64,000 nucleotides of DNA from Streptomyces glomeratus (GTDB lineage: Bacteria; Actinomycetota; Actinomycetes; Streptomycetales; Streptomycetaceae). The translations under genes and the position numbers were made by a program. This document shows, piece by piece, positions 49,114 through 57,501 of the stretch. Each line of letters opens with the position of its first letter. Position 1 is the stretch's first letter. The notes under the pieces were generated by a model. The model had not been told where the DNA came from, searched no databases, and was given only the letters and a program-made list of their open reading frames with translations. The stretch spans positions 45,318-109,317 of the forward strand of contig NZ_JAKEEB010000024.1 of the NCBI RefSeq assembly GCF_021462825.1, in the 5' to 3' direction.

Positions 49114-49827
49114 CTACGCCCGCTGTCCGTCCGTTGCCGACCGGCGCACGCGCAGGGGCCGAATCGCGGTCAGAACGGCGGCCACGACGAGCACGAAGGG
49201 AAGCGCCCCGGCCCACGAGGGCGCCGCCCGGCGCAACGCCATGGCGGCCGCGGCGCCGGCGATGAGGGCTCCGAGCCGGGCGGGCACCCATCGGTCCGGT
49301 CGCCCCCTGCCGACGCCGTGCACGATGTATGTGGCCAGCGTTCCGGTCAGATAGGTGGTGGGAGCGGCGGCCCGTCCGGCGGCCACCATCGCCGCTGCCT
49401 GTGCGCCCATGGCCACCGCGGCCCCGGCCTGAAGGGCGTCCTGGGTCACCCCGTCAGGTGCGCCGCCCGAGGCCGCCCAGACGCCCGCTCCCACCGCGAG
49501 AAGCGCGGCCTCGCCGATCAGGCAGTACATCACCCGTGGAGGCCAGTGTGTGGCGAAGCCCGTCCGGCCGTGGGTCACCCAGGCGACCAGCCCGGCGCCC
49601 GCGCCGAAGCCCGCCAGGGCCAGCAGAGCGGAGACGGTGCCCGTGCCTCCGGCGCGGCCGATGGCCATTCCCAGCAGGGCGAGGTTGCTGGTCATGACAC
49701 CGGCGAAGACATGGTCGAGCGCGGTGAACGAGATGGTCTCCACCGCACCGGACGCGGCCACCAGCGCCACCACCGCGATCCGGATCTCGCGTCCCGGGCT
49801 GCCCTCCGGTTCCCCGTGGTCCTCCAT
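49114..49827 (-). CDS. DUF1275 (YoaK-like) membrane protein
   Basis: A 237-residue protein with six hydrophobic helices. VAASGAVETISFTALDHVFAGVMTSNLALLGMAIG is the DUF1275/YoaK signature, and TTYLTGTLATYIVHGVG is the second conserved block (the family T-N/L-T-G motif). Function unknown; probably a small-molecule transporter or sensor. It is upstream-neighboured by the DUF1206 gene on the same strand with an 87-bp gap. Confidence 0.87.
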   Translation of the reverse strand: MEDHGEPEGSPGREIRIAVVALVAASGAVETISFTALDHVFAGVMTSNLALLGMAIGRAGGTGTVSALLALAGFGAGAGLVAWVTHGRTGFATHWPPRVMYCLIGEAALLAVGAGVWAASGGAPDGVTQDALQAGAAVAMGAQAAAMVAAGRAAAPTTYLTGTLATYIVHGVGRGRPDRWVPARLGALIAGAAAAMALRRAAPSWAGALPFVLVVAAVLTAIRPLRVRRSATDGQRA

Positions 49828-49914
49828 CGCCGCTCCTCTCGACGGTAGTCACCGAGGGTAACCGTTGGTGAGCCCGGTCTCGTGGACCTGCGCTCCAGGT
49901 CCGGGCGCGGGCGC

Positions 49915-50751
49915 TCAGACCCTGCGCCAGCGGGCCAGGGCGAAGGAGAACAGGCCGAACAGTGCGAGCCCGGCGGCGACCAGCACCAGCAGCCACGGCC
50001 CGAACGGCGTGTCTGCAAAGGAGCGGAGCGTGTCGTCCAGTCCCTTGGCCCGGTCGGGCCGGTAGTCGACGGCCGCGCGCACCGCGAAGCCCCCCGCCGC
50101 GGCGAAGACCACCCCTCGTGCCGCGCCTCCGCCGACGCCGGTGACGTCCACCAGCCGACGGACCCGCGCAGACATCCCGCCGGACTCGAGCTTGTCGTGG
50201 AAGTCGCGGCGAACGGCCCGGACGCCGACCCACACGCCCGCCACGACGATGCCGACCGCGGCGGCGCCGACTATCCACTGTCCGGCCGGCATCCCGAGCG
50301 CTTTGGCCGTGACATCCCGGGACTGCTCGTCGCTGGAGCGGCCCCCGTCGCCGGAGCCCGCGGCGAACGACAGCACCGAGTAGGCGACGCATGCGTAGAA
50401 CACGGACCGGACGACGGCCTGCAGGCGCTTCGTCGCCTTGCGGCCGTCCGGCCCGGCCGACCCGAACAGCGCCTCGGACAGCCGCCACAGCGCCATCCCG
50501 GCGAGCCCGATGCCCAGGGCCCACAGGAGAACGGCACCGAACGGCTCGGCCGCGATCTCGGCGACGGCCCCGCTGCGGTCGGCCTGCTGCCCGCCGTCGC
50601 CGAAGGCGATCCGCAGGGCCAGGAAGCCGACCAGCAGGTAGATCACTCCGCGTGCGGTCAGCCCCGCCCGGGCGGCACTCCGCGTCAGCGAGCCCTTGGC
50701 CGCGCGCCGGGCCCGTACCCGGCCGACCTGCGTCATCGCACTTGTGTCCAT
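49915..50751 (-). CDS. DUF1206 membrane protein
   Basis: A 278-residue protein made of three repeated two-helix DUF1206 units: AARAGLTARGVIYLLVGFLALRIAFG; AVVRSVFYACVAYSVLSFAAG; and TGVGGGAARGVVFAAAGGFAVRAAVDYRP followed by LDDTLRSFADTPFGPWLLVLVAAGLALFGLFSFALARWRR. The repeating 'ARG-V(I/V)(Y/F)' starts and the GLDxTLR..(P)FG(x)WLL ends are the family hallmarks. Function unknown; common in Streptomyces and mycobacteria. It is divergent from the ribosomal L33 gene, with about 170 bp between the starts. Confidence 0.9.
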   Translation of the reverse strand: MDTSAMTQVGRVRARRAAKGSLTRSAARAGLTARGVIYLLVGFLALRIAFGDGGQQADRSGAVAEIAAEPFGAVLLWALGIGLAGMALWRLSEALFGSAGPDGRKATKRLQAVVRSVFYACVAYSVLSFAAGSGDGGRSSDEQSRDVTAKALGMPAGQWIVGAAAVGIVVAGVWVGVRAVRRDFHDKLESGGMSARVRRLVDVTGVGGGAARGVVFAAAGGFAVRAAVDYRPDRAKGLDDTLRSFADTPFGPWLLVLVAAGLALFGLFSFALARWRRV

Positions 50752-50923
50752 CTCGACCTCCCCGAAACCGGATGCCCCGGCGGTGGTCGGACATACACCC
50801 CGCCGCCCGTCACCGTCGCGGCGCCGGCGCGTGCGCAGGGAATGCGAGGGCGGAACCAGCTGTTACCGCCACGTGGCTGACATGCGCGAGTCAAGGTCGC
50901 GGATGTGAGTGAAAGGAGAACTC

Positions 50924-51088
50924 ATGGCACGCAGCACCGCGCGCCCGGTCGTCAGGCTGAAGTCGACGGCCGGCACCGGCGTCACCTATGTGACGCGCAA
51001 GAACCGACAGCACCACCCCGACCGGCTGGTGCTGCGCAAGTACGACCCGGTGGCCGGCCGGCACGTCCTCTTCCGCGAGGAGCGCTGA
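50924..51088 (+). CDS. rpmG: 50S ribosomal protein L33, cysteine-free form
   Basis: A 54-residue L33 (MARSTARPVVRLKSTAGTG, then YVTRKNRQHHPDRLVLRKYDP and HVLFREER). The ORF is short and easy to miss. The two CxxC zinc-binding pairs of the C+ form are absent; Thr, Lys, Asp and His/Phe stand at those sites, so this is the zinc-independent C- paralogue. Such paralogues are usually expressed under zinc starvation through Zur, but I see no clear Zur box in the 170-bp upstream gap. GAAAGGAG precedes the ATG. It is solitary, not in an rpmB/rpsN/rpsR cluster. Confidence 0.93.
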   Translation: MARSTARPVVRLKSTAGTGVTYVTRKNRQHHPDRLVLRKYDPVAGRHVLFREER

Positions 51089-51304
51089 ACCGGATCGGAG
51101 TCGGCGCTCGGACGGCCGAGGCGAGCTATCCGTTGCGCCGGCCGGTCGCACGTCGCCGACGCCCGGCCGCCTCGCCGGCAAGGCACCCGGCCCCTCTCCG
51201 TCTCGCGCGGAGGAGGGGCCGGTCCCGTTTCGCCGTCCCTTGCCCGCCCGGCTGTGCGGCGGGGACGCGGGTGCGGTGCGCGCGCCGACAGCCGAGCCGG
51301 CACC

Positions 51305-51945
51305 TCAGACGGCCGTGAGGCCGCCGTCCACGGCGAGCACCGCACCCTGGACATAACTCGCGGCGTCGCTGGCCAGGTAGGCGATCTCCCGGGGTTCTCC
51401 CGGGGTTCTCCCGGGGTTCGGCCGGCCGCCCGGCTGGCGCATCCGCGGCGAGGGCGTCGAGGTCGTCGCCCAGGCCGGCGGTGCCCTCCGTACGCGTCGG
51501 GCCGGGCGCCACCCGTTGATCCGGACCCCACGCGGGCCGAACTCGGCGGCCCACGCCTTGGTCAGCAGGTCCAGCGCCGCCTTGCTGGACCCGTACAGAC
51601 CCAATCCCGCGAAGCCCCGCGCGGCGGCCACGGTCCTGACGTTCACGATCGCTCCGCGCCCGCGTTCGGCCATCGCCGGGGCCAGGGCGGCCACCAGCTG
51701 GTACGGGGCCATCACGTTCAGCCCGTAGACGGCGTCCATGTCGCCCTGCGTTGTCTGCTCCGTCTGGCTGAAGGGAAAGATGCCCGCGTTGTTGACCAGG
51801 ATGTCCACCGAGCCGCCGCCCAGGCCCACGGCCTCCCCGGCCAGTTGCCGTACCGACTCCGGCTCACCCAGATCGGCCGCTACGAAGTCGGCTTTGCCGC
51901 CCCGGTCGCGGATGCCGGCGACCACGGACTCGCCACGGGCCGGGT
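51305..51945 (-). pseudogene. Decayed short-chain dehydrogenase/reductase
   Basis: SDR remnant. The first 40 or so residues including TGxxxGIG are missing; the frame opens at ...GESVVAGIRDRGGKADFVAADLG. The middle is good (VDILVNNAGIFPFSQ; Tyr-Gly-Ser-Ser-Lys in GLYGSSKAALDLLTKAW). After VRING the reading switches: VAPGPTRTEGTAGLGDDLDALAADAPAGRPAEP continues in another minus frame, then the original frame returns for REIAYLASDAASYVQGAVLAVDGGLTAV. A 12-bp word (TCTCCCGGGGTT) is repeated at about 51396-51420, next to the second frame switch. At least two frameshifts plus N-terminal loss make it non-functional. Confidence 0.85.
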
Positions 51946-52133
51946 GCCGTGGTCGGCGGACACCGCGGGGTTACCTGACCGGGGATGGGCACGGCGGCGT
52001 TTCCCGCTCCTGTGGCCGTGCAGGTCCGCCGGTCTCCCAGCCAGTGGCTGACAGCCCGGAATCCGCGTCCGGGAACGCACGCCGCCTACCGGCGGGCACG
52101 CGACCGAGCCGTGTCGCCCATACGAGTGGTGGC

Positions 52134-52304
52134 CTAGCGCACGCGTCGCCGATGCGAGCGGCGGGACAAGCGCACGCCCCACAGCACCAGGTTCAACACG
52201 AAGATCACGATTCCGATGATCAGGAGGTAGGTGAGCCCCTTGACCACCGCTCCGATGAGCCCGAGGATGATCGCCACGAGGATCAGCAACAGGAAGAACA
52301 CCAT
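52134..52304 (-). CDS. Small hydrophobic membrane protein
   Basis: A 56-residue protein: two hydrophobic helices (VFFLLLILVAIILGLIGAVV and LTYLLIIGIVIFVLNLVLWGV) followed by a basic tail (RLSRRSHRRRVR). Small hydrophobic proteins of this kind are frequent and conserved in Streptomyces. ATG 52304 with AGGA about 12 bases upstream is preferred over an ATG four codons earlier, whose ribosome site would be too close. Function unknown. Confidence 0.75.
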   Translation of the reverse strand: MVFFLLLILVAIILGLIGAVVKGLTYLLIIGIVIFVLNLVLWGVRLSRRSHRRRVR

Positions 52305-52430
52305 GGATGAACACATCCTCCGGCCGGTGGTGCGGATGACGGGTCGCCGCGGCGGGCAACGTGCCGGTCGGCCGTCGGGCGTCTCCGCGCCGGGGCGCGT
52401 CGGCGCCGGGGCAGGCCGGCGTCACGGCAG

Positions 52431-52787
52431 TCAGCCCCGCGCGAGGCGGCGTCCGCGCTCTGCCCCGGGCTGGTAGGCCTTGTCGTAGTGCTGGAAGATC
52501 TCGGCTTCACGCTCGGCCGGCAGGATGTCGTCCACGCCGATGGACGGCGCCTTCCTCACCAGCCCCCTCGAATGCGCCACCTTGACGTAGCCCGGACCGA
52601 GGGTCGCCTCGTCGAGGGGGACGAAGACGAGCCGCTGCCGGGTCGGCAGCCCGGTACGGACGGTGGCCATGGACGGCGCGTCGGTGGTGGTGTCCACGTA
52701 GACCGCTTCCAGCGCCCCGATCCTGCGCCCTTTGGGGTCCACCACGTCGCGGTTGCGCCATTCACGGATGTCGGCGGAATGGATCAT
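52431..52787 (-). CDS. PRC-barrel domain protein
   Basis: A 118-residue protein. IREWRNRDVVDPKGRRIGALEAVYVDTTTDAPSMATVRTG and QRLVFVPLDEATLGPGYVKVAHSRGLVRKAP form the PRC beta-barrel; DDILPAEREAEIFQHYDKAY is a C-terminal helix. PRC-barrel proteins of this actinobacterial type are often membrane- or stress-associated, but the ligand is unknown. ATG 52787 follows AAGGAG. It lies about 126 bp upstream of the small hydrophobic protein gene on the same strand. Confidence 0.87.
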   Translation of the reverse strand: MIHSADIREWRNRDVVDPKGRRIGALEAVYVDTTTDAPSMATVRTGLPTRQRLVFVPLDEATLGPGYVKVAHSRGLVRKAPSIGVDDILPAEREAEIFQHYDKAYQPGAERGRRLARG

Positions 52788-52968
52788 GCCTCGCTCCTTG
52801 CGGCCCGCGGCTCCCACAGGCACCCCAAGCCGAGGGGAGCGGCTGTGCGAAAGCCGGCACTGTCTTCACTGTACGTCCGCAGAGCCTCAACCAGCGGCTA
52901 CGGCCTCACGGCGGCGGGGCGCCGTGAGGCCGTATGCCCCGGGTGGCGGCTGCCCCGGGTGGCGGCCG

Positions 52969-53421
52969 TCAGCGCAGTGCCTCGTACACCGAAGCGGTGG
53001 TGAAGCCGTACACCAGATGCGGTACCACGTCCGACGCCCAGGACGTCAGGTCCCAGGAGGCCGGATCGGTCACCTTCAGAGCGAAGGCCGGGAGGTCGCT
53101 GCCCGCCATGGCGGCCGCGCCGGGCAGCGGCCCGGCCGTCCAGGGCGAGGGCGGGCCGCCCAGGCGCCGCCGCAGCCCGTACGCGCATCCGACGCCCAGG
53201 CCGGTGACGTATCCGAGCACGGCGCCGACGGCTTGCTCACGGTTGGACTTCGCTTCCCCCTCGCCCAGTCCGGCGCCGGTGCGGTCGGCGAGGCGATCGG
53301 CGACCTGGGCCGGCATGTCGCTGGACGGCCGCCCTCGAAGCAGCATGTCGCCGTAGGTGGCCAGGCTCAGTGCGACGGTGCCGACCGCCCCGGCCGGCAG
53401 GCCTTTGGTCACGGGCTGCAT
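52969..53421 (-). CDS. Small membrane-associated protein, unknown function
   Basis: A 150-residue protein starting MQPVTKGLPAGAVGTVALSLATYGDMLLRGRPSSDMPAQVADRLADRTG. Two to three weakly hydrophobic segments (AVGTVALSLATYGDML, AVGAVLGYVTGLGVGCAYGL, SDVVPHLVYGFTTASVYEAL) suggest membrane association. I recognise no named domain. ATG 53421 follows GGGAG. It is divergent from the NAD kinase gene. Confidence 0.72.
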   Translation of the reverse strand: MQPVTKGLPAGAVGTVALSLATYGDMLLRGRPSSDMPAQVADRLADRTGAGLGEGEAKSNREQAVGAVLGYVTGLGVGCAYGLRRRLGGPPSPWTAGPLPGAAAMAGSDLPAFALKVTDPASWDLTSWASDVVPHLVYGFTTASVYEALR

Positions 53422-53682
53422 ACGCGGCACTCCCTTGGTGCGGGTGCGGCTGTGCCGGACAGATCCTTCGGGTTTCGTCGTCGGCCCCCGGCAAACGGAG
53501 CGGAGGAGAGGTTCTCGGTGCGGACGCGTCCCGCGGAGGCGTCCGGCCCGCCGCGCGGGAGGAGGCGTGGCGTGCGCTGCGGGACGATGGTGGGGCGGGC
53601 CGCCTTCCCCCGGCAGGCTTCGCCGGAAGCCATGACCATCGCCTCCGGCCTGCCGCGGGTGTGGCGGCCGGGAGGTGGTGTC

Positions 53683-54744
53683 ATGACCATCAGCCGGCTG
53701 GGACTCGTCGTGCACGGGGGCCGTCCACAGGCGGTGGCCGGGGCGCGAACCGTACGGGAATGGTGCGCCCGGCACGCCATCGGGTGCGTCGACATCGACG
53801 TGTGGCAGGACGGGGGAGGCCGCCGCCACGCCCGTGAGGAAGTGCAGGCGGCGGGCGGTCCGGAGCTCATCGTGACGCTTGGCGGGGACGGCACCTTCCT
53901 GCGGGGTGCGCGCATCGCCGCCCAGAACGACGCCATGGTGCTGGGCGTCGACGTGGGCAGGGTCGGTTTCCTGACCGAGACCCCGGTCACCGAAGTGGCG
54001 CAGGCGCTGGACGCGGTCCAGGCCGGGAGATCCGAGTGCGAGGAACGCATGATGCTGATGCTGCGGTCCTCCAGGCTGCTGGAGATACCCGTCGGGATGG
54101 AGCAGACCCTTTGCTACGGGCGCGGCCCGGCCCTCCCGCCGCCCCAGCCGCAGCCGCGGGCGAAGGCGGAGGAGGACGGCTCCTGGGGCATTCCGCTGGA
54201 CGTCAACGCCCTGAACGACGTCGTGGTGGAGAAACTGGCGCGGGATCGGCAGGTCGGTGTGGGGGTCTACATCTCGGGCCGGCTGCTGGCCTCGTACTCG
54301 GCCGACGGCGTCATCCTCGCCACCCCGACCGGCTCCACCGCCTACAGCTTCGCCGCGGGGGGACCGGTGCTCTCCCCCCGGATGCGGGCCCTGATCTTCA
54401 CCCCCGTCGCCCCGCACATGGCCTTCAACCGCACGGTGATCGCCAACGTGGACGAGCCGATCGCCCTGCGGGTGCTGCCCCACTCCGGACGGGCGGCGGT
54501 CAGCGTGGACGGGCAGTCGCGCGGCATCCTCGAGCCCGGCGACTGGATCGGGGTGGCCGCGGCCCCACGGCCCCTGCGCCTGGTCAGGCTGGCCCCCGCG
54601 AACTTCTACGGGCGGCTGAGGGAGCGGATGCGGCTCACCGACGCGCCCGCGACGGCTGCCGACGGGGAAGCGGCACCCGTGTTCCGGCCCGCGGGCCCGC
54701 TGCCGGACGACCTGCGGCACCTGCATCTGCCCCCGGCTCCGTGA
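53683..54744 (+). CDS. nadK: NAD kinase
   Basis: A 353-residue ATP-NAD kinase. GGDGTFLRGARIA is the GGDGT catalytic motif around 68; LNDVVVEK is the NE/D substrate motif; and YSADGVILATPTGSTAYSFAAGGPVLSPR binds NAD. It phosphorylates NAD to NADP in the cytosol. Compared with the main NadK of Streptomyces it has an insertion between about 130 and 175 (RLLEIPVGMEQTLCYGRG, then PPPQPQPRAKAEEDGS) and a C-terminal tail, so it is likely a second, accessory NadK. ATG 53683 follows GGAGG. Confidence 0.92.
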   Translation: MTISRLGLVVHGGRPQAVAGARTVREWCARHAIGCVDIDVWQDGGGRRHAREEVQAAGGPELIVTLGGDGTFLRGARIAAQNDAMVLGVDVGRVGFLTETPVTEVAQALDAVQAGRSECEERMMLMLRSSRLLEIPVGMEQTLCYGRGPALPPPQPQPRAKAEEDGSWGIPLDVNALNDVVVEKLARDRQVGVGVYISGRLLASYSADGVILATPTGSTAYSFAAGGPVLSPRMRALIFTPVAPHMAFNRTVIANVDEPIALRVLPHSGRAAVSVDGQSRGILEPGDWIGVAAAPRPLRLVRLAPANFYGRLRERMRLTDAPATAADGEAAPVFRPAGPLPDDLRHLHLPPAP

Positions 54745-54749
54745 CCTGC

Positions 54750-54777
54750 GGCGCGGGACCCCGGAGGGCCCCGCGCC
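54750..54777 (+). terminator. Hairpin after NAD kinase
   Basis: GGCGCGGG at 54750-54757 pairs with CCCGCGCC at 54770-54777 around a 12-nt GC-rich loop, just after the NAD kinase stop and before the convergent LTD-type gene. Confidence 0.5.
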
Positions 54778-54836
54778 GAAAGGCCGTCGGCACCACATGG
54801 GGAGGTGCCGGACGGCGGCCGTTGTGTGACGGGACG

Positions 54837-55331
54837 TCAGCCGTGGAAGGAGATGTAGCCGTTGCCGTCGCGGTCCGAGCCGGACTTGGTGTAGGAGTGG
54901 ACGTCGGCACGGCTGCCGGAGGGCTTGTACAGGTAGATGGTGTCCTTGTCGTTGTTCCAGATGAAGTTGCAGTTCTGGCGGTAGACGACGTTCCCGGAGT
55001 CGGAGTCCGTGCCGTGGCCTCCGCGCAGCTTCACGTAGTCGCCCGGCTCGAGGTAGTGGTTGGCGGGGAAGGTGAAACGGTTGCCGGCGGCGTCCTTGAC
55101 CACGTACCCCTTGAGGTTGACCGTCGTGCCGCGGGAGTAGTTCTTGATCGTCAGGTACTCGTCCTTCGTGTTGCCCCGGGAGCAGCTGTTGGAGTCCCGC
55201 CCGGGCGCGTCGTACTGAACGCCCTTGAGTTTCAGGGCCGACGAGTACTCGGTGGCCTGCGCCGGAACGGCGGCGACGGCGACGAGCGTCCCGGCAGTGG
55301 CGGCAGCGGCCAGCACAGAGCGTATGCGCAT
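54837..55331 (-). CDS. Secreted lamin-tail-domain (LTD) protein
   Basis: A 164-residue secreted protein. The signal peptide (1-26; RIRSVLAAAATAGTLVAVAAVPAQA) precedes an LTD fold: LKLKGVQYDAPGRDSNS, EYLTIKNYSRGTTVNLKGYVVKDAAGNRFTFP, HYLEPGDYVKLRGGHGTDS, and NNDKDTIYLYKPSGSRADVHSY. Two cysteines (CSRGN, NCNF) may pair. Bacterial LTD proteins bind DNA or act at the cell surface; role unknown. ATG 55331 follows GAGGGG. Confidence 0.88.
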   Translation of the reverse strand: MRIRSVLAAAATAGTLVAVAAVPAQATEYSSALKLKGVQYDAPGRDSNSCSRGNTKDEYLTIKNYSRGTTVNLKGYVVKDAAGNRFTFPANHYLEPGDYVKLRGGHGTDSDSGNVVYRQNCNFIWNNDKDTIYLYKPSGSRADVHSYTKSGSDRDGNGYISFHG

Positions 55332-55688
55332 GAGGAATCCCCCCTCGATGGTGCCGATGAGCGCGAGGAGCCTACCCAACGCGTAAGTGTCAGGTAAGTA
55401 GGGGGTGTTGAAGAAGTGGGGGGAGTGTGAAGACGGCCGGGGGCGGGAGCCGGTCCGGAGAGCGGAGCTCCCGTCCGGCCTCGATGTGCGCCGCCGGATG
55501 CGTGTGGGATATGCTCGACCTCGAACAGGCCGCCCGGCAACCGGTGCTGTGCCATGCGTTGGTGGTCCAAGGAAAGACGCCCCGCTTCCTGCGGGGAGAT
55601 GCAGGTGCAAGGCCTGCCCGGCGCTCGACGGAACCCCGCTCCCCGTACCGGGAGCGGGGTTCTCCGTCTGCCCTGCCGCCGACGGACG
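55332..55688. other. 357-bp gap between two secreted-protein genes, with a terminator and unexplained conserved-looking sequence
   Basis: The last part is the terminator at 55631-55662. Within 55495-55615 there is a stretch of mixed composition with a GCCCCGC/GCGGGG hairpin around 55580-55598. No reading frame here has both a plausible start and codon bias. It may hold the promoter of the LTD gene on the minus strand and nothing else. Confidence 0.45.
55631..55662 (-). terminator. Terminator of the secreted Cys-rich protein gene
   Basis: GAACCCCGCTCCC at 55631-55643 pairs perfectly with GGGAGCGGGGTTC at 55650-55662 around a 6-nt loop, 27 bases beyond the stop codon of the minus-strand gene ending at 55689. 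Confidence 0.75.
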
Positions 55689-56213
55689 TCAGCAGCCTCC
55701 GCAGTTGTAGTAGAGGACGTCCCAGTGACTGCCCTCGTCGGCGTAGATGTTGCCGGAACCGGACCGGTACTGGGGTGCGCCGTCGCCCCGCAGGCCGATG
55801 TAGGTGAAAGAGCCCTTGATGTAGTTGGTGATGCAGGTGTTCTTGCCGTAATCGAGTTTGTAGCCGTTCCAGTGCGAGTACGTGCCGGCGGCATGGCCGG
55901 CCTCGGTGCCTCCGGTGATGTTCAGCGCGCAGCCGGAGGCACGCTTGAGGGTCTGGGCGCCCTGGGCCGTGGCGAGGTTGAGCTGCTCGAAGGACGTACA
56001 GGTCGGATTGTTGCGGTCGGAGCAGTTGCCGGAGGACGACCAGGTGATGCCGACCTGGCGGAACATCGAGGTGGCCGTGGCGTGAGAGATCTTGGTGACG
56101 GTGACGGCCTGGGCGCCGTCCTGGGCGGCGAGCGCGTCGCCGGAGCCGCCGAGTACGGCCAGCCCGGGTGCGACGGTGAGTGCGAGGGCCGTGAGGGCGG
56201 AGCGCATCTTCAT
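55689..56213 (-). CDS. Secreted protein, possibly M15-peptidase-like
   Basis: A 174-residue secreted protein. The signal peptide ends near residue 30 (ALTALALTVAPGLAVLGGSGDALA). The mature part has six cysteines (NCSDRNNPTC, ASGC, NTC, NCGGC). GGTEAGHAAGTYSHWNGYKLDY and GSHWDVLYYNC carry His, Asp and His spaced as in the zinc site of M15-type DD-peptidases (H-x6-D ... H), which is suggestive only. Family uncertain. It is preceded by a good ribosome site (AGGAAGG) and stands alone on the minus strand. Confidence 0.75.
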   Translation of the reverse strand: MKMRSALTALALTVAPGLAVLGGSGDALAAQDGAQAVTVTKISHATATSMFRQVGITWSSSGNCSDRNNPTCTSFEQLNLATAQGAQTLKRASGCALNITGGTEAGHAAGTYSHWNGYKLDYGKNTCITNYIKGSFTYIGLRGDGAPQYRSGSGNIYADEGSHWDVLYYNCGGC

Positions 56214-56397
56214 GCGGGGACCTTCCTGCGGTGGGGCCGTGCATCCTGTGGGATCGGCTGTGCAGGTGGTGCACGGAGATGGTGCCCGAGGTCTACGCGC
56301 GTTCGCCAGAGGGCGGGTCAGGACGGTCCGACGCGACGTCCGTCCCGCTGTGACGTCGTGGGTTCTCCGTCCCGGCCGCGCCCGCCGGTGGCGTCCG

Positions 56398-57207
56398 TCA
56401 GGCTGTGCGCGCGAAGACGGGAAGGTAGCCGCGGGACTGCCCGAGTGAGGTGGGATGGTACGACTCGACGGGCGCCAGCAGGTTGACGCTGCGCATCCAG
56501 GGGCTGGGCGAGCAGATCTCGTGACCCCTGAAGGCGGCGCCTACGTCGGCGAATGTGTACCCATGGTCGGCGGCGCGCTTCGCGGTCACGGTGTTGAGGT
56601 GGTCGACGGCGCTGTTCAGGGCGGACCGTGAGGCGTCGGTGATGCCGCCCGCACAGGTGCCGTGGAGCTTGTACAGGTGGGGATAGCCGAGGATCACCAC
56701 ATGGGCGGCCGGGGCCTTCCTTCTGATGGTCGAGTAGAGACGGTCCAGATCGTGCGGGAGGGTGCCGTCCATGTAGGTGCGCGCCTCGGCCACCGCGGAC
56801 AGGCAGGCGTTGGTGCCCCGCAGCACGCAGGTCGTCACGACGTGGCCGAAGCCCGAGTCGCTGCCCCCGACGGTGACGCTGACCAGGCCGGTGCGCGAGC
56901 CGAGCGGGCCGAGCTGATGGTCCATGACATCACTCGTGCGGGCGCCGTTGCACGCGGTGAAGCTGAACGACGACCGTGGATGGGATGCGGCCCACAGGGC
57001 GGGATACGCCCGACTGCTGCGCAGGCAGCCGCCGCTGCCGGCCAGGTAGTTGCCGGCTCCGACCCCCGAGGAGTAGGAGTCCCCGAGGGCCACGTAGCCG
57101 GTGGCCGCTGCTTGCGGGGCTGCCTGCGCCGCGGCGGTACCCGTGAGGGCGCAGGCGGCGGAGAGGAGGAGCGAGGACACACATGCCGCGATTCGGGACT
57201 GTCTCAT
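56398..57207 (-). CDS. Secreted SGNH/GDSL hydrolase with altered block III
   Basis: A 269-residue secreted protein. The signal peptide covers 1-30. Block I is VALGDSYSSGVG (Ser nucleophile). Block III, normally GxND, reads VTVGGSDSGFG: Ser replaces the oxyanion Asn. Block V is SYHPTSLG with catalytic His, and an Asp lies two to three residues before it in the usual D/SxxH position (ESYH, so the acid may be Glu). FTACNGART is a typical disulfide-bearing block. Homologues are secreted lipases/esterases of Streptomyces. Activity may be reduced by the Asn change. Confidence 0.85.
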   Translation of the reverse strand: MRQSRIAACVSSLLLSAACALTGTAAAQAAPQAAATGYVALGDSYSSGVGAGNYLAGSGGCLRSSRAYPALWAASHPRSSFSFTACNGARTSDVMDHQLGPLGSRTGLVSVTVGGSDSGFGHVVTTCVLRGTNACLSAVAEARTYMDGTLPHDLDRLYSTIRRKAPAAHVVILGYPHLYKLHGTCAGGITDASRSALNSAVDHLNTVTAKRAADHGYTFADVGAAFRGHEICSPSPWMRSVNLLAPVESYHPTSLGQSRGYLPVFARTA

Positions 57208-57501
57208 AGCCCTCGCTTAGCACGTCCGGGCCCACCCGGACGTGCTCGACGGCGTGCTGTTCGCAGCCGCGGGACGGCGCTCGGGGGTATGACGCTGCCC
57301 AACTGCCCCGCACGACACGGTGTTTACGCCCGGGCGGCGGGGGCGATGTCGTGCCGGGCCCGGTGCGGGCGTCACCCGAAAAGCCGTCACCCGTCCGGCC
57401 CCCTCCCATCGGGCGTCCGGACCGCCCGGAGACCGCGCGGCCACAGCCCGTGCCCGGCCTTCCGGCCCGCGCCCCGCCGGGCCGGGTGCCTATGGTGAGA
57501 C

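Noticed and set aside
55427..55807. Overlapping plus-strand frames in the gap between the LTD and Cys-rich secreted genes.
   Set aside because: No start has a ribosome site, they cross the terminator hairpin and run antisense into the secreted-protein gene.
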